Positions 25,369-34,458 are shown, counted from the first letter of the stretch. The stretch: DNA of 48,874 nucleotides from CAZEDM01 sp964511075 (GCA_964511075.1 CAZEDM010000014.1:1-48874); one strand, 5' to 3'. A program made the numbers and translations. The notes: generated by a model from the letters alone, not told the origin.

Positions 25369-25418
25369 TTATGAGCATATGCTCATAATATATTACGGCA
25401 AAAAATAGAAAAGGTCAA
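25369..25418 (-). promoter_or_regulatory. Promoter with perfect 20-bp palindromic operator
   Basis: On the minus strand TTGACC (25418-25413), 17 bp, TAATAT (25395-25390). TTATGAGCATATGCTCATAA (25369-25388), a perfect palindrome, begins two bases after the -10 and spans the expected transcription start. The DUF134 ATG is at 25350. This is classic repressor geometry, and the DUF134 protein itself is the obvious candidate ligand. Confidence 0.75.
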
Positions 25419-25519
25419 GTGATTTTTTTAAGCAAACTCAAAAAAGAGATTTGTTTACTTAAAAGTATTGTGTGTAGTCGCGGGAATCTAATTTGAGAGG
25501 TAAGCGAAATCTTGAAAGT

Positions 25520-27490
25520 TTATAAAGCGCGGACAAAGCTCTTTTCCCTGGAGGGCTGCTCCTCAGGCTCTTTTCTTCTGGGCTTGAGTTTCAAAGCCTG
25601 TACTATAGCTCCCTTTAAGTTCTCTCTTTTTATCGGTTTGGACAAAACCACTTCCACCCCCAGGTCTTTGGCATCTTTAGTCAGCATCTGCTCTCCCCAG
25701 CCGCTGACTAAGATGATTGGTATTTTCGAGCTGATCTCCTTGGCCTGAGCTGCAAAATCCCAGCCGGTCATCCCGGATATACCAAGGTCAGTTATTATGA
25801 TATCGTACTTCTCTACCTTCAGCAGTGAAATCCCTTCGGTTCCACTGCAGGCAACCTTAACCTCATGCCCTTCCTGAGAGAGCATCTCTACCAGGACCCC
25901 CTGAAGGTCCCCATCATCCTCGATTAAAAGAACCTTGATTTTACGCTTGGATAACTCTAGCTCAGCTGGCTTTTCCTTTTGCCTGACTTTGGAAACCGGA
26001 AATTTGATAATAAAGGTACTCCCCTTGCCTGGTTCACTTTCAACTCCTATTTTGCCATGATGCTGAAGTATTATACTTTGCGCCACTGTCATTCCTAGAC
26101 CATTACCCTTTTCCTGTTTTGTGCTGAAGAAGGGGTCAAAGAGCTTTGCCTTGACCTCCTCATTCATACCCTGTCCGTTATCCCTTATGGATAAAAATAT
26201 GTTTTCCTCCTCCTCCCAGGTGCGGAAAGAAATCACTCCCCCTTTGGGCAGGGCATCGATGGAATTCAGGATCATATTTATAATTACCTCTCTTAAATCA
26301 GCCGCATTGCCGAATAGAGGAGGAACCGAAGGAAGATCTTTCTCTATCTTTATCTTCACCCCCTTGAGCTTAGACCAGTCATTCCATTTGGGCTTGGTTA
26401 GCTCTACCGCCTCGTTAACCACCTGGTTCAGACCCAGATTGGTAAACTCCTTTTCCGGAATGGGTATGCCGAATTGATTCAGGCGCTGGATGATATCGGC
26501 TGCCTGGGTAGATACCTTTATTATCGCCTCGATATGCTTGGAGAGATTCGAATCCCTGGTCTGAACGGATAATAGCTGCGCTCGCCCGATTATTATAGAT
26601 AGGAAGTTATTGAAATCGTGCATCAGGGCACTAATCAGCTTCCCCACTGCCTTGAATTTTTCAGTCTCGATAAGCTGATTCATCCTCTCCTTGAGCTCCT
26701 GGTGAAGGGAGGCTTTCTCTATAGCGATGCCTGCGGTCCCGGCAAAAATAGATAGTAGCTCAAGATGGGTCTCGTTAAATCTTCTCTGGCGGTCTATCAG
26801 ATTAACGTTCAATACCCCTTTGATCAGCCCATTGGCTCGCAGGGGGATGCACAGGGCCGAGGTTATATTTCTGTCTTTCTCCACATATCCATTATACTTT
26901 GTGGGATCGACATCATCCTGCAATAGAAGCGCCTGATTGTTTTTCACCACCCAGCCGGTAATGCTTTGACCTAATTCTAATTCCCTGCCTTTGATCTTGT
27001 CACTATCCAGACCGTAAGCGGAGACGCATTCCAATTTGTTGGTGTTCGGGTTGTAAAACATCAAGGAGGACTGGTCTGCTTTCAGGCACAGGACTATATC
27101 TTTGGTGATAGTGTCCAGGATCGCGGTCAAATCGATTTTGCTGTTGATTCCGCAGCTGACCCTGAATAAGTCTTTCAACTCCTGAAACTGTCTTCCCAGA
27201 GCATCAGCCGTGGCTCTTTCCTCTATCAGCTTAGTCCGCAGTCCTCTCAGGGAGACCCCCTGGGTGATGATATAGGCTAAAAATAAAAGCGAGAGTCCTA
27301 AAAATCCTATGAAAAGGAGATTAAAAGAGTAACCTCCCATCTCCGCCTCATAAAATTCCCGGATATCAGAGTAGAAGACCAGTGAGGTTATGAAAATGAC
27401 GAACAGAAGGAAGACTACTGAGATCAACGCCCACAGACGCCAATCTTTTCTGTCTAAATCCCGTATCTTATCTTCAAAAAGTTTTTCCAT
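25520..27490 (-). CDS. Hybrid sensor histidine kinase with GAF and receiver domains
   Basis: A 656-residue membrane sensor. Two helices lie at about 19-41 (LWALISVVFLLFVIFITSL) and 57-77. A coiled coil is followed by a GAF domain (about 105-260). HisKA has the phosphoacceptor His in ALMHDFNNFLS (about 290), and the HATPase contains IRDNGQGM, DPFFSTKQEKGNGLGM and GSTFIIKFP. The C-terminal receiver (about 530-640) has VLLIEDDGD, the phosphorylated Asp in IIITDLGISGMTG, and LVSGWGE with a late Lys in LSKPI. There is no DNA-binding output. The ligand is unknown. It sits alone between the DUF134 operon and the phasin-like gene. Confidence 0.92.
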   Translation of the reverse strand: MEKLFEDKIRDLDRKDWRLWALISVVFLLFVIFITSLVFYSDIREFYEAEMGGYSFNLLFIGFLGLSLLFLAYIITQGVSLRGLRTKLIEERATADALGRQFQELKDLFRVSCGINSKIDLTAILDTITKDIVLCLKADQSSLMFYNPNTNKLECVSAYGLDSDKIKGRELELGQSITGWVVKNNQALLLQDDVDPTKYNGYVEKDRNITSALCIPLRANGLIKGVLNVNLIDRQRRFNETHLELLSIFAGTAGIAIEKASLHQELKERMNQLIETEKFKAVGKLISALMHDFNNFLSIIIGRAQLLSVQTRDSNLSKHIEAIIKVSTQAADIIQRLNQFGIPIPEKEFTNLGLNQVVNEAVELTKPKWNDWSKLKGVKIKIEKDLPSVPPLFGNAADLREVIINMILNSIDALPKGGVISFRTWEEEENIFLSIRDNGQGMNEEVKAKLFDPFFSTKQEKGNGLGMTVAQSIILQHHGKIGVESEPGKGSTFIIKFPVSKVRQKEKPAELELSKRKIKVLLIEDDGDLQGVLVEMLSQEGHEVKVACSGTEGISLLKVEKYDIIITDLGISGMTGWDFAAQAKEISSKIPIILVSGWGEQMLTKDAKDLGVEVVLSKPIKRENLKGAIVQALKLKPRRKEPEEQPSREKSFVRAL

Positions 27491-27564
27491 ATTTGCCTTT
27501 AATATTTAATCGGCAGATAAAAGAAATTATTTATCTCCATTTTGTATCTGAGCCTGTACAGCCC

Positions 27565-27599
27565 TAAAAAAACGGGGACAGAACACTGTTCTGTCCCCG
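27565..27599 (-). terminator. Strong terminator after the phasin-like gene
   Basis: A 13-bp perfect stem, CGGGGACAGAACA and its reverse complement around one base, followed on the minus strand by seven T. It is 42 bp beyond the stop of the phasin-like gene. The core GGACAGAACA-N-TGTTCTGTCC recurs at 46053 and 47639, so it is also a copy of a dispersed palindromic element. Confidence 0.8.
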
Positions 27600-27640
27600 C
27601 AGGGGTCTTATCCTAAAATGAGTTATCCAGCACTAATTGT

Positions 27641-27961
27641 TCATTTCTTCTCCAGCTTTCCCTCTAACTTCTCGATTGTCTTGGAAAGCTTCTCGATTTT
27701 CCTGTTCAGCTCCTCAAGCTGGTCCCGGGTAATGACCTTGAGCTTCTTCATGGATTTATCGATATGCTGATCAATTTTCTCCTTGAGCTTTTTAGTCCTC
27801 TCCTCATGCCCTTTTATTATTTCCTTCACCGCTTTGGCCTTATCCGATTGGGAAAGTTCTCCCCTCTTGATCAGCTCGTTTACCACTTTCTCGGCTTTCT
27901 CCTTGGTCAAATCGAAAAGGCCCAACCCCGCTAACAGGGTTTTCTCAAATATATCTGTCAT
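27641..27961 (-). CDS. Phasin-like coiled-coil protein
   Basis: A 106-residue, highly charged helical protein (FEKTLLAGLGLFDLTKEKAE, then heptads such as LNRKIEKLSKTIEKLEGKLEKK). It resembles the PHA-synthesis-regulator phasin family (COG3937), small proteins with an N-terminal amphipathic part and a C-terminal coiled coil. No PHA synthase is in view, so a role at storage granules is only by family resemblance. It has its own promoter and terminator, i.e. a single-gene transcript. Confidence 0.65.
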   Translation of the reverse strand: MTDIFEKTLLAGLGLFDLTKEKAEKVVNELIKRGELSQSDKAKAVKEIIKGHEERTKKLKEKIDQHIDKSMKKLKVITRDQLEELNRKIEKLSKTIEKLEGKLEKK

Positions 27962-28010
27962 CCTGATCCTCCTTTACTCTTTGCCTAATCCTTGAGATAA
28001 ACTCAATTTC

Positions 28011-28039
28011 ATAATAAGGCTCATAAAACCTTTTGTCAA
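28011..28039 (-). promoter_or_regulatory. Sigma-70-type promoter for the phasin-like gene
   Basis: Minus strand TTGACA (28039-28034), a 17-bp spacer, TATTAT (28016-28011). The start of transcription would be about 43 bp upstream of the ATG at 27961. A strong match. Confidence 0.72.
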
Positions 28040-28119
28040 TATTTTTTAGCGATTGCCGCAATTTTGAATTCCTGATTTTTCCCATCGAACATTTGAACCT
28101 TTGAGCCATTATCTTTTCG

Positions 28120-29121
28120 TCATCTTTCATCTGTCACTACAACATCAACTGGAGCTTTACAACTCTTGCATTTCTTATTCTCTATCCCTGAGGTATCAAC
28201 TGAGTAGCCGCTTCTGGATATCAAAACCCTACGGCACTTCGGGCAAAAGGTATTTGAGGTTCCCGGTATGTAGGCATTCCCCACATAAACGTATGACAAT
28301 TTCCCTTTGGCGATTTTGAACGCTCTCCTAAGGGTCTCTATCGGCGTTGGAGGAAAACTGGATTTATAGACTGGAAAATATCTGGAGAAATGAACCGGAA
28401 TAAGTGGATTCAAACCAGCAACCCAACTTACAAATTCACTCAACTCTTTGTCTGAATCGTTAAGTCCGGTTATTATAAGATAGGTCAGTTCCACGTGAAG
28501 TTTCTTTTCAACACAAAGCTCCACCGTTCTCAAAACCACATCCAATTTCCCTTTACAAACCTTCTTATAGAAATCCTGATTCATCGCCTTAACGTCAATG
28601 TTCAGGGCATCAATCAAAGGTAAAAGCTCAAGCAGGGGAGTAGGGTTGATATATCCATTGGTTACCAGAACATTGAATAAGTTTTTGCTTCGGGCAAGCC
28701 TGGCACTATCCAGGAGATACTCATACCACATCAGAGGCTCGGTATAAGTATAGGCAATTCCCAATGAATTATATTTTAAAGCCAGGGAAACTAAGTTCTC
28801 CGGAGTGACCAGTTCGGTGGGGGATTCTACCTGAGAGATAGACCAGTTCTGGCAGTGATCACATTTCAGATTGCAGCTATTGGGTCCGGTGGATAAAATC
28901 TCCGTGCCCGGATGGAAATGATACAGTGGTTTTTTTTCGATGGGGTCAATGGCAATGGAAACAGCTTTGGCGTAATTTACAGCATAGAGATTGCCCTCTA
29001 AATTTCTCTTCCCCCGACAGATCCCCGATTTCCCTTCGGTCAACAGGCATTCCCAGGGGCAAAGATGACAGCGAACTTTTTTATCTTCTAATTTCTCGTA
29101 ATATAAAGCTTCCTTTTGCAT
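28120..29121 (-). CDS. amrS: AmmeMemoRadiSam-type radical SAM enzyme (AmrS)
   Basis: A 333-residue radical SAM protein. The cluster triad is CNLKCDHC. The N-terminal extension has CHLCPWECLLTEGKSGICRG. IAYTYTEPLMWYEY is a family block. The C-terminal zinc ribbon has CPKC and CKSC. This is the pattern of AmrS in the AmmeMemoRadiSam system. I took the ATG at 29121, with GAGAGGAAAG just upstream. The usual partner genes amrA and amrB (Memo) are not adjacent; the neighbour is a UbiA prenyltransferase. The reaction is not established for the family. Confidence 0.85.
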   Translation of the reverse strand: MQKEALYYEKLEDKKVRCHLCPWECLLTEGKSGICRGKRNLEGNLYAVNYAKAVSIAIDPIEKKPLYHFHPGTEILSTGPNSCNLKCDHCQNWSISQVESPTELVTPENLVSLALKYNSLGIAYTYTEPLMWYEYLLDSARLARSKNLFNVLVTNGYINPTPLLELLPLIDALNIDVKAMNQDFYKKVCKGKLDVVLRTVELCVEKKLHVELTYLIITGLNDSDKELSEFVSWVAGLNPLIPVHFSRYFPVYKSSFPPTPIETLRRAFKIAKGKLSYVYVGNAYIPGTSNTFCPKCRRVLISRSGYSVDTSGIENKKCKSCKAPVDVVVTDER

Positions 29122-29193
29122 CTTTCCTCTCAAGTCAAATTGCCAGGGCGGAGCCTCGCCCTACGACCGAAATCAACCACTACATTTTGCCAC

Positions 29194-30096
29194 TCAAAAA
29201 ATAGACGGATACTCCAGGCTGAATCTTTGCTTATAGTATAATCTGGTTCCTAAGTAACCCAAGATCAAAATTATCAGATACCAGGAGTAAAAATAACCCG
29301 CTGCCAGCGATAGAAGAAGTAGGGACACCTTGCTGGCTAAAACGCTTTTATCCACCTCCTGGGTCAAAAGTGCCAGGATATAAAAGGGGAAAGAGAGTAG
29401 AGCAGAAAAAAGAAAAGGCAAATCCAAGAAGACCAAAGCTGTGATCAGGGAAAGAAAAACCAGAAGAGTCGAAAACAGGATGGAATAGAAAACCCCGAAT
29501 TTGACCCCCCAGGTGATTTTCCCCATACTCCTATCCCCTTCTATATCCGGCAGAGTTGTATTGATATAAACTGCTCCCACTGCCAGAGCATAAGGAAGAG
29601 ATAACAAGACGACTTTTAAAGAGAAATTCGACCGGGCGCAGAAACCTGCTATGAATACCAGAGACCCATGAGTGAAAAGGTTTGCCAAAAAACCCTGGTA
29701 AGGCTTGTTCTTCCATGAAAAGGGTGGAGAGGAATAGAAAAAGCTGAAAAGAAATCCCAGCGTAAAGATTATGCCTATGGTTAAAGATAAAAAGTAGGCT
29801 GGCACGATGCTGAAAAGGTATAAGATGAAAGTTAATTTTTTCGCATTCTCTAAGGGAATATATCCTTCAGCCAAAAAGAAAAGCTTCTTATTCTTGCGGT
29901 CGGTCTCCAAATCGTGGATCTGATTTTGTAGATATACCCCTCCCATAAAAAGAGTGGAAAGTATGAATAGCCAAAACAGGGATTCATCCAGGTAAGCATA
30001 TCTTGAGCCCTGATGATGACCCAGAAGTAGAACCGTCCAGACCGGAACCATAAGCACCGGCCGCAGGACAAAAAGATAATCGAGATATCTAATCAT
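29194..30096 (-). CDS. UbiA-family prenyltransferase
   Basis: A 300-residue integral membrane protein with about eight or nine helices. Two Asp-rich motifs mark the prenyltransferase fold: NQIHDLETDRKNKK (first) and PDIEGDRSMGKITWGVKFG (second), which bind the prenyl diphosphate through magnesium. The family makes quinones, heme A/O, chlorophyll-type or archaeal-type lipids; the acceptor cannot be assigned. It begins the stretch upstream of amrS, separated by 72 bp that hold a short GGGCGGAGCC-type palindrome. Confidence 0.85.
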   Translation of the reverse strand: MIRYLDYLFVLRPVLMVPVWTVLLLGHHQGSRYAYLDESLFWLFILSTLFMGGVYLQNQIHDLETDRKNKKLFFLAEGYIPLENAKKLTFILYLFSIVPAYFLSLTIGIIFTLGFLFSFFYSSPPFSWKNKPYQGFLANLFTHGSLVFIAGFCARSNFSLKVVLLSLPYALAVGAVYINTTLPDIEGDRSMGKITWGVKFGVFYSILFSTLLVFLSLITALVFLDLPFLFSALLSFPFYILALLTQEVDKSVLASKVSLLLLSLAAGYFYSWYLIILILGYLGTRLYYKQRFSLEYPSIF

Positions 30097-30210
30097 AGAT
30101 ATACTACATTATAGACTGATATCGAATTAGGCAAGAGAAAAATCTTGAAAATAGTAAAAGGATAATTGGAGAATTATTTCTATATACTCTATAGTTGTAT
30201 CCTCTAATAT

Positions 30211-31083
30211 TTACCTGTACAAAATAAATCTGAGATAAAAGTAAACCAGAGGTGCTGAGAAAAGCAGACTGTCGAATCGGTCCAAAATCCCTCCGTGTCC
30301 GGGAATTATGTTGGATGAATCCTTCAGGTTGGCTGAGCGTTTAAACGAGGATTCCACGAAATCGCCCACCTGTCCGGAAACACTTACCAGTATCGATAAA
30401 ATCAGCAAATGAATCAGCTGAATGTCCTTCAAGAAAATACCCTTTGCCAAAAAAGCTGAAACAACTGCTCCGGCTATTCCTCCTGCAGAACCTTCCCAGC
30501 TTTTCTTGGGGCTGATCAGGGGTAAAATCTTATGCTTTCCCAGAGGTGCTCCCACAAAATAAGCCAGGGTGTCGGAAAGCCAGAGAGACAGAAAAAGAAA
30601 AATAACCCATAAACCTCCGAGCTGATAATCCAAGCCTATATTTTTAGGAAGCTCCCGGATTAAAATCATAAATGAGAAGAAAACTGCCACATAGATCAAC
30701 CCAAATAAAAATGAGGAGAGGTTTTCTATCGAGTAATCGACTTTATTTCGAATCAGTTGAATTAGACCGGGAATAAAAACGCCTAGGAGAAGGATCATCA
30801 GAAAGAACTTCTCTCCGAAAAAGTAGGCCGAAATCCCAATTGCAAGTCCGAAGAGGACTAAAACGATTTGAGAGATATAGATATCTCTGTGTCTTAAAAT
30901 AAAGGAGAACTCACATAATCCTAGGAAAATCAGCAGGTTTACAAAGCTCATAAAAGGAATCCCCCCCGTATAAGAGATGAATAGAATAAAGGGGATGAAG
31001 ATTATTGCGATTATAATACGAGTTAATAAGTTACTCATTGAAAAAAATGACAAATGACAGATGACAGATAAAAAATTAAACAT
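30211..31083 (-). CDS. cdsA: Phosphatidate cytidylyltransferase
   Basis: Makes CDP-diacylglycerol from phosphatidate and CTP. The 290-residue membrane protein has about eight helices and the CdsA signature near the C-terminus: KKSWEGSAGG, then SFKRSANLKDSSN and IPGHGGILDRFDSLL. The family start equals Met16 (MSNLLTRIIIA, ATG at 31038). The longer start at 31083 overlaps the stop codon of the preceding gene as TAATG, which allows coupled translation. It is the last gene of the rpsB-tsf-pyrH-frr-uppS-cdsA series. Confidence 0.93.
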   Translation of the reverse strand: MFNFLSVICHLSFFSMSNLLTRIIIAIIFIPFILFISYTGGIPFMSFVNLLIFLGLCEFSFILRHRDIYISQIVLVLFGLAIGISAYFFGEKFFLMILLLGVFIPGLIQLIRNKVDYSIENLSSFLFGLIYVAVFFSFMILIRELPKNIGLDYQLGGLWVIFLFLSLWLSDTLAYFVGAPLGKHKILPLISPKKSWEGSAGGIAGAVVSAFLAKGIFLKDIQLIHLLILSILVSVSGQVGDFVESSFKRSANLKDSSNIIPGHGGILDRFDSLLFSAPLVYFYLRFILYR

Positions 31084-31454
31084 TATTTAATTTTTCCCCT
31101 GATTGAAGCAATAAAAGCTGAAAGCTGTTTAGAAAGGCTCACCACCTGAGTTAATAATTCCTTCAGATTGGTTTTGTCGATATACCCTAAATCGTAAGCG
31201 GTGTACAGTTGGCTCCTGAACTCTCCCGCTGACCCTTTTGCCCTATAAAGGAATTGAACAAATTCTTTTCTGGAACCTCTTTCAAACCCCTCCGCTATAT
31301 TGCTGGAGATAGAAATACCTGACCTTCGAATTTGATCGCATAACCCAAAATCCCTTCTAAATTTCTCATCTTTTGTTAATTTGTAAATCTTGGTTGTCAG
31401 TTCTCTGGAGCTTTTCCAAACAGGTAAATCCTCAAATTTCTTATAAACTGCCAT
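31083..31454 (-). CDS. Four-helix-bundle protein (23S rRNA IVP-like)
   Basis: A 123-residue protein of the four-helix-bundle/S23 family: KFEDLPVWKSSRELTTKIYKLT, then GLCDQIRRSGISISSNIAEGFERGS and FLYRAKGSAGEFRSQLYTAYDLGY. Relatives are encoded in intervening sequences of 23S rRNA genes or as free genes; the function is unsettled. Here it is inserted between uppS and cdsA, where no extra gene is normal. Both flanks carry a related TTATCTGTCATTTG phrase (near 31035-31078 and 31479-31496), which hints at how it entered. Confidence 0.85.
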   Translation of the reverse strand: MAVYKKFEDLPVWKSSRELTTKIYKLTKDEKFRRDFGLCDQIRRSGISISSNIAEGFERGSRKEFVQFLYRAKGSAGEFRSQLYTAYDLGYIDKTNLKELLTQVVSLSKQLSAFIASIRGKIK

Positions 31455-31494
31455 TTTTAAAATCTTTTATCTTCCATTTTTTATCTGTCATTTG

Positions 31495-32235
31495 CTATTG
31501 TATTTTCCCAAACCTTCTTTGTCTATTCTGATAAGCCCAGATAGCCTGATAGAAGTCGTTAACCGAAAAATCTGGCCATAAAACATCGGTGACATAAAGC
31601 TCGGTGTAGGAGGTCTGCCAGAGCATGAAATTGGAGATTCGCATCTCTCCAGAGGTACGGATTAAAAGGTCGGGATCGGGCAGATTCCTGGTATGTAGAT
31701 AGGAGGAGAAGAGGCTCTCATCGATATCCTCTGGTCTCAGAAGTCCGGCCGAGACACTCTGAGAGATTTTCTTTACTGCCTCTAATATCTCGCTTCTTCC
31801 GGAATAGTTCAGGGCTAAGTTCAATACCAGCCCGGTATTGTCCCCGGTCCTGTCTATAGCTCTTATCAAGATCTCCCTTTTTTTTGAGGAAAGCTCGTCT
31901 ATGTTCCCCGTAGCGATGAGCTTGACGTTATTTTTCTCCAGCTCGCTTAATTCCCTTTTGGTGGTCTGGTAGAGCAAGTTCATGATCGCAGAGACCTCCT
32001 CTTTGGGCCTCTGCCAGTTATCCGTGGAAAAGGTGAAAAGTGTAAGATAAGAGAGTTTCAGCTCAGCTGCAGCTTCCACAATTCTTTTCACCGTCTTCAC
32101 TCCAGCCCGGTGGCCAGCTATCCGGGGTAAACCTCTTCTCTTTGCCCATCTCCCGTTGCCATCCATTATGATAGCTATATGGCCGGGCAGGTTTCCTTTT
32201 TTTAATATCTTCTCTTTTAGATCTTCCTTAGACAA
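31495..32235 (-). CDS. uppS: Isoprenyl transferase (undecaprenyl diphosphate synthase)
   Basis: Makes the C55 carrier lipid for peptidoglycan and polysaccharide synthesis. The 246 residues contain IAIIMDGNGRWAKRRGLPR with the catalytic Asp, AGHRAG, LTLFTFSTDNWQRP and RTSGEMRISNFMLWQ...ELYVTDVLWPDF. Standard length. The 246-bp gap upstream to frr contains no gene or clear signal. Confidence 0.96.
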   Translation of the reverse strand: MSKEDLKEKILKKGNLPGHIAIIMDGNGRWAKRRGLPRIAGHRAGVKTVKRIVEAAAELKLSYLTLFTFSTDNWQRPKEEVSAIMNLLYQTTKRELSELEKNNVKLIATGNIDELSSKKREILIRAIDRTGDNTGLVLNLALNYSGRSEILEAVKKISQSVSAGLLRPEDIDESLFSSYLHTRNLPDPDLLIRTSGEMRISNFMLWQTSYTELYVTDVLWPDFSVNDFYQAIWAYQNRQRRFGKIQ

Positions 32236-32481
32236 TTAAGCTCTTCCCTCAAAAACAGAATCAATCCTCTTCTATGTTTACCATCTTACCAAGGACGGGA
32301 TTGATTTATCAAAAAATGCTTTTTTTCGCAGGGTCAGATGAGCGACGACCACATCACTCATTATCCACCATTTTCCTTTTATTTTCCTTTTTCTATTTCC
32401 CTTTATCCACACGCGCAAGGCTAAAAGCCCTATCCTGCGATTTTGTCCGTTATCCTTTATTCATCATCCGTAATTATGTTT

Positions 32482-33039
32482 CTATACCTCCATTATCTCC
32501 GCTTCCTTTTTTTTCATCAGCTCATCCACATCCTTGATATGTTCATCCAAAATCTTCTGCACCTGTTCTATTCCCTTTCTTGAATCGTCCTCGGAGATCT
32601 CCTTGCCTTTTTCTTTTTTCTTTAACGCGTCGTTGGCTTCCCGCCGGATGTTCCTCAGGGAGACTTTTGTATCCTCTATGATCTTCTTGACATGTTTAAC
32701 CAGATCCTGTCTTCTTTCCTCGGTCAAGGGAGGGATAGGCAGACGAATCACATTGGCATCGGTAAGCGGGTTTAATCCCAGGTCCGATTTCTGAATGGCT
32801 TTGGCTATCTCAGGAATCAACTTTTTCTCCCAGGGCTGGATGACTATCAATTTATAATCCGGAACACTCAGTGTAGCAACCTGGCTCAAGGGGACTATCG
32901 AGCCGTAATATTCGACTTTTATCCCATCCAAAAGAGAAGTGGTGGCTTTTCCTGTCCTGATGGAAGAAAGTTCTCTCTGCAGAACCTCTACGGTTTTTTT
33001 CATCTTTTCCTCTGTCTGCGAAAAAATCTCCTTGGTCAT
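32482..33039 (-). CDS. frr: Ribosome recycling factor
   Basis: A 185-residue RRF. It releases ribosomes with EF-G after termination. Typical segments are LSSIRTGKATTSLLDGIKVEYYGS, VIQPWEKKLIPEI, LGLNPLTDANVIRLPIPPLTEERR and the C-terminal long helices. The gene is in its usual place after pyrH. Confidence 0.97.
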   Translation of the reverse strand: MTKEIFSQTEEKMKKTVEVLQRELSSIRTGKATTSLLDGIKVEYYGSIVPLSQVATLSVPDYKLIVIQPWEKKLIPEIAKAIQKSDLGLNPLTDANVIRLPIPPLTEERRQDLVKHVKKIIEDTKVSLRNIRREANDALKKKEKGKEISEDDSRKGIEQVQKILDEHIKDVDELMKKKEAEIMEV

Positions 33040-33097
33040 ACTTCTCCTTTCTGCTACTTGATTTAAGAGACCTTAAAGAAAAACGTTTTTCTGCTTG

Positions 33098-33811
33098 TTA
33101 CTTAACCGCTGTTCCTATCCTCTCGCCTGTGATTATCCTTTTTAGATTTCCTTTTTTCAAAAGATCAAACACTATAATGGGAACTTTATTTTCCCTGCAC
33201 ATGGAGACAGCAGTAGCATCCATCACCTTGAGATTCCTCTTCAATACCTCCAGGTAGCTTATATTATCGAATTTTTTGGCCCTGGGATTTTTAAGCGGAT
33301 CCGAGGTGTAGACTCCGTCAACTCGAGTTCCCTTGAGGATGACCTCTGCCTCGATCTCGCTCGCCCTTAATGCCGCTGCGGTATCCGTGGTGAAGAAGGG
33401 ATTCCCCGTGCCGGCGCCGAAAATCACCACCCTGCCTTTTTCCAGGTGTCGAATTGCCCTTCGGCGAATATAGGGCTCCGCCACTCTATCCATATGAATT
33501 GCCGACATCACCCTGGTCTTGATATTCATCTTCTCCAGGACATCCTGCAGGGCTAAGGAGTTTATCACTGTTGCCAGCATTCCCATATGATCGCCTGAGA
33601 CCCTGTCTGTGCCTTGGGAGCTCAAAGCAATGCCTCTACAGATATTGCCCGCCCCGATAACTATGCCGATCTCTGCACCTAAATCTTTTAGGCTTTTGAT
33701 CTCGGAGCCTATGAATTTAAGAAATTCAGAGTCTACCCCGTATTCTCTTTTTCCCTGAAAGGCTTCGCCTGACAGCTTAAGCAGAATTCTCTTATATATA
33801 GGCTTCACCAT
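33098..33811 (-). CDS. pyrH: UMP kinase
   Basis: Phosphorylates UMP to UDP. The 237-residue amino-acid-kinase-fold protein has RILLKLSGEAFQG, GIVIGAGNICRG, GDHMGMLATVINSLAL, FGAGTGNPFFTTDTAA and KGTRVDGVYTSDP, all in order. Located between tsf and frr as in most bacteria. Confidence 0.97.
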   Translation of the reverse strand: MVKPIYKRILLKLSGEAFQGKREYGVDSEFLKFIGSEIKSLKDLGAEIGIVIGAGNICRGIALSSQGTDRVSGDHMGMLATVINSLALQDVLEKMNIKTRVMSAIHMDRVAEPYIRRRAIRHLEKGRVVIFGAGTGNPFFTTDTAAALRASEIEAEVILKGTRVDGVYTSDPLKNPRAKKFDNISYLEVLKRNLKVMDATAVSMCRENKVPIIVFDLLKKGNLKRIITGERIGTAVK

Positions 33812-33864
33812 TTAAGTGCTTTTGCTACTTGCTATTAACCAAAAGCGGCAAATCAATCTCCTGC

Positions 33865-34458
33865 TTACTCTCCCAATCTAAATCTTATGAATCTCTTAAC
33901 CGTTATATTCTCTCCCAGTTTCCCGATGGTTTCGTCGATCCTTTGTTTGACTGTTCGGTCTTCGTCTTTGATAAAAGGCTGCTCCAAAAGGCAAACCTCC
34001 TGATAGTACTTATCCAGTTTCCCCTGGATTATCTTATCCAGAATCTTTTCCGGTTTTCCCTCTTTCAACGCCTGGGCTTTGTAAATCTCCTTCTCTTTCT
34101 CCTGTATCTCTGCAGGCACATCCTCCTTTCTTAGAAACAGAGGATTGGAGGCAGCAACCTGCATAGCCATATCCTTAGCCAGGTTCCTGAAATCATCTGT
34201 CCGGGCAACAAAATCGGTCTCGCAGTTTATCTCTATCAGCACACCTAACTTTTCTCCCGGGTGGATATAGGAGTAAATCAGACCTTCCCTGGTTATCCTC
34301 CCAGCCTTCTGGGAGGCTTTGGTAATACCCTGCTCCCTGAGATAATCAAGTGCCTTCTCCATATCCCCATTTGCCTTCTGTAAAGCCCTTTTACAGTCCA
34401 TCATAGGAGCCCCGGTTTTATCCCTTAACTCCTTGACCTGTTTCGAATCAATCTCCAT
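33865..34458 (-). CDS. tsf: Elongation factor Ts (short form)
   Basis: Recycles EF-Tu by nucleotide exchange. The 197 residues contain the conserved KELRDKTGAPMMDCKRAL (the TDF-like interaction region) and INCETDFVARTDDF, then a C-terminal KIIQGKLDKYYQEVCLLEQPF. It is shorter than the E. coli form (about 280), lacking one core repeat, as in Thermus, cyanobacteria and others. It starts directly after the rpsB stop. Confidence 0.96.
   Translation of the reverse strand: MEIDSKQVKELRDKTGAPMMDCKRALQKANGDMEKALDYLREQGITKASQKAGRITREGLIYSYIHPGEKLGVLIEINCETDFVARTDDFRNLAKDMAMQVAASNPLFLRKEDVPAEIQEKEKEIYKAQALKEGKPEKILDKIIQGKLDKYYQEVCLLEQPFIKDEDRTVKQRIDETIGKLGENITVKRFIRFRLGE

Noticed and set aside
25520..27490. 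Histidine kinase as PrsK of the PEP-CTERM system
   Set aside because: It has a GAF domain like PrsK, but only two membrane helices and a C-terminal receiver. It is 11 kb away and no PrsR partner is adjacent.
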